A DNA stretch of 5,368 bases from Actinomycetes bacterium (GTDB lineage Bacteria > Actinomycetota > Actinomycetes > Actinomycetales > Cellulomonadaceae): assembly GCA_023460255.1 (NCBI GenBank), contig JAEWQZ010000345.1, forward strand, positions 1 through 5,368, written 5' to 3'. Numbering within the stretch: position 1 is the first letter of the stretch; each line of letters begins with the position of its first letter. Both the position numbers and the translations under genes were made by a program. The notes below the pieces were generated by a model, which did no database searches, was not told where the DNA came from, and was given only the letters and a program-made list of their open reading frames with translations. Positions 5,075 to 5,368 of this stretch are shown here, piece by piece.

Positions 5075-5368
5075 TCAGGCCACCTTCTCCCAGGGCGCGA
5101 CGGCGCCGGGGACCACCGTGAACACCGGGTGCACGTCCGCGACGACGACGCCCGCCCACCGCTCGAGCACCGCCGGGCTGCGCGCCGCCAGCTTCGCCCG
5201 CAGGAACGCCCACTCGTGCGCGACCTGCCCGTCGGTCACCGGCAGGGGCTCGACCTGCGCTCGCGGGCCCGCGATCCGGGACCGGTCGTAGCTGTGGCCA
5301 CGGTCCGCCGCCTCGTCGGCCAGGACGTGCAGGAACGCGACGACGCGGTCGCCCGGCCACGGCAGGAC
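5075..5368 (-). CDS. C-terminal part of a pyrimidine-dimer DNA glycosylase-like (Pyr_excise) protein
   Basis: About 97 C-terminal residues are visible, reading from the right edge to TGA at 5077-5075; the start lies outside the window. The fragment opens VLPWPGDRVVAFLHVLADEA and continues through RGHSYDRSRI, VTDGQVAHEWAFLRAKLAARSP and ADVHPVFTVVPGAVAPWEKVA. The order of a D-R-S-R-I segment, a VT-x-GQ-x-x-x-EW-x-x-L-x-x-KL-x-x-R-x-P helix, HP-x-F and a terminal WE is what I recall for bacterial proteins related to T4 endonuclease V (PF03013). These are predicted to cut the glycosidic bond at UV-induced pyrimidine dimers. The catalytic N-terminal part is missing, so activity cannot be judged. 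Assignment rests on remembered family pattern. It is convergent with the MFS gene, separated by 45 bp. Confidence 0.65.
   Translation of the reverse strand, partial: VLPWPGDRVVAFLHVLADEAADRGHSYDRSRIAGPRAQVEPLPVTDGQVAHEWAFLRAKLAARSPAVLERWAGVVVADVHPVFTVVPGAVAPWEKVA

Noticed and set aside
3817..5121. A 434-residue plus-strand frame inside the MFS gene
   Set aside because: It is the +1 shadow of the MFS gene. Its translation is R/A/G-rich and lacks hydrophobic helices or any recognisable domain.
4938..5360. A 140-residue minus-strand frame overlapping the MFS 3' end
   Set aside because: It is an R/G/A/P-rich shadow frame that runs into the well-supported MFS gene. The neighbouring frame ending at 5075 gives a balanced, family-like protein instead.
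1..5368. A previously undescribed multi-gene defence, mobile or biosynthetic system
   Set aside because: The genes are a sigma factor, a P-type ATPase, an MFS exporter and a probable repair enzyme on alternating strands. There is no recombinase, nuclease-effector pair, toxin-antitoxin pair, array, att site or biosynthetic enzyme to support a new system.

Overview
The window is very GC-rich (visibly over 70%), with dense coding, GTG starts, strong G/C bias at third codon positions and an actinobacterial -10 hexamer spaced for leaderless transcription. Together these point to a high-GC actinomycete. A Cellulomonas-like member of the Micrococcales is my guess, but the genus cannot be proved from the sequence.

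Layout, left to right. (1) Minus strand, positions 1-636: an ECF-type sigma factor gene (46-636), whose 3' end overlaps the start of a second gene that runs off the left edge. That second start carries a near-perfect Shine-Dalgarno sequence inside the sigma gene, so the pair should be translated from one message. (2) Positions 637-718: a short gap with two overlapping inverted repeats. (3) Minus strand, 719-3634: a complete P-type cation ATPase of the P2A (Ca2+-pump) class, with every catalytic motif intact. Its N-terminus contains a 5 x 12-bp tandem repeat. (4) Positions 3635-3736: a compact divergent control region with an inverted repeat and one hexamer-N6-GTG arrangement facing each way. 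(5) Plus strand, 3737-5029: a 12-TM-type MFS exporter, possibly preceded by a 10-codon leader whose stop overlaps its ATG. (6) Minus strand, 5075-5368: the C-terminal part of a protein resembling bacterial pyrimidine-dimer DNA glycosylase (Pyr_excise) proteins, convergent with the MFS gene.

The ATPase and MFS exporter are divergent membrane transporters and may share regulatory DNA, but nothing shows that they act together. The sigma factor lies downstream of the ATPase on the same strand. The 82-bp gap allows read-through or a separate promoter. I saw no mobile element, CRISPR array, tRNA or rRNA. Most of the window looks like ordinary chromosomal housekeeping or stress-response DNA. The most noteworthy items are the leader/overlap arrangement before the MFS gene, the repeat-encoded N-terminus of the ATPase and the altered cation-site residue in its TM8.
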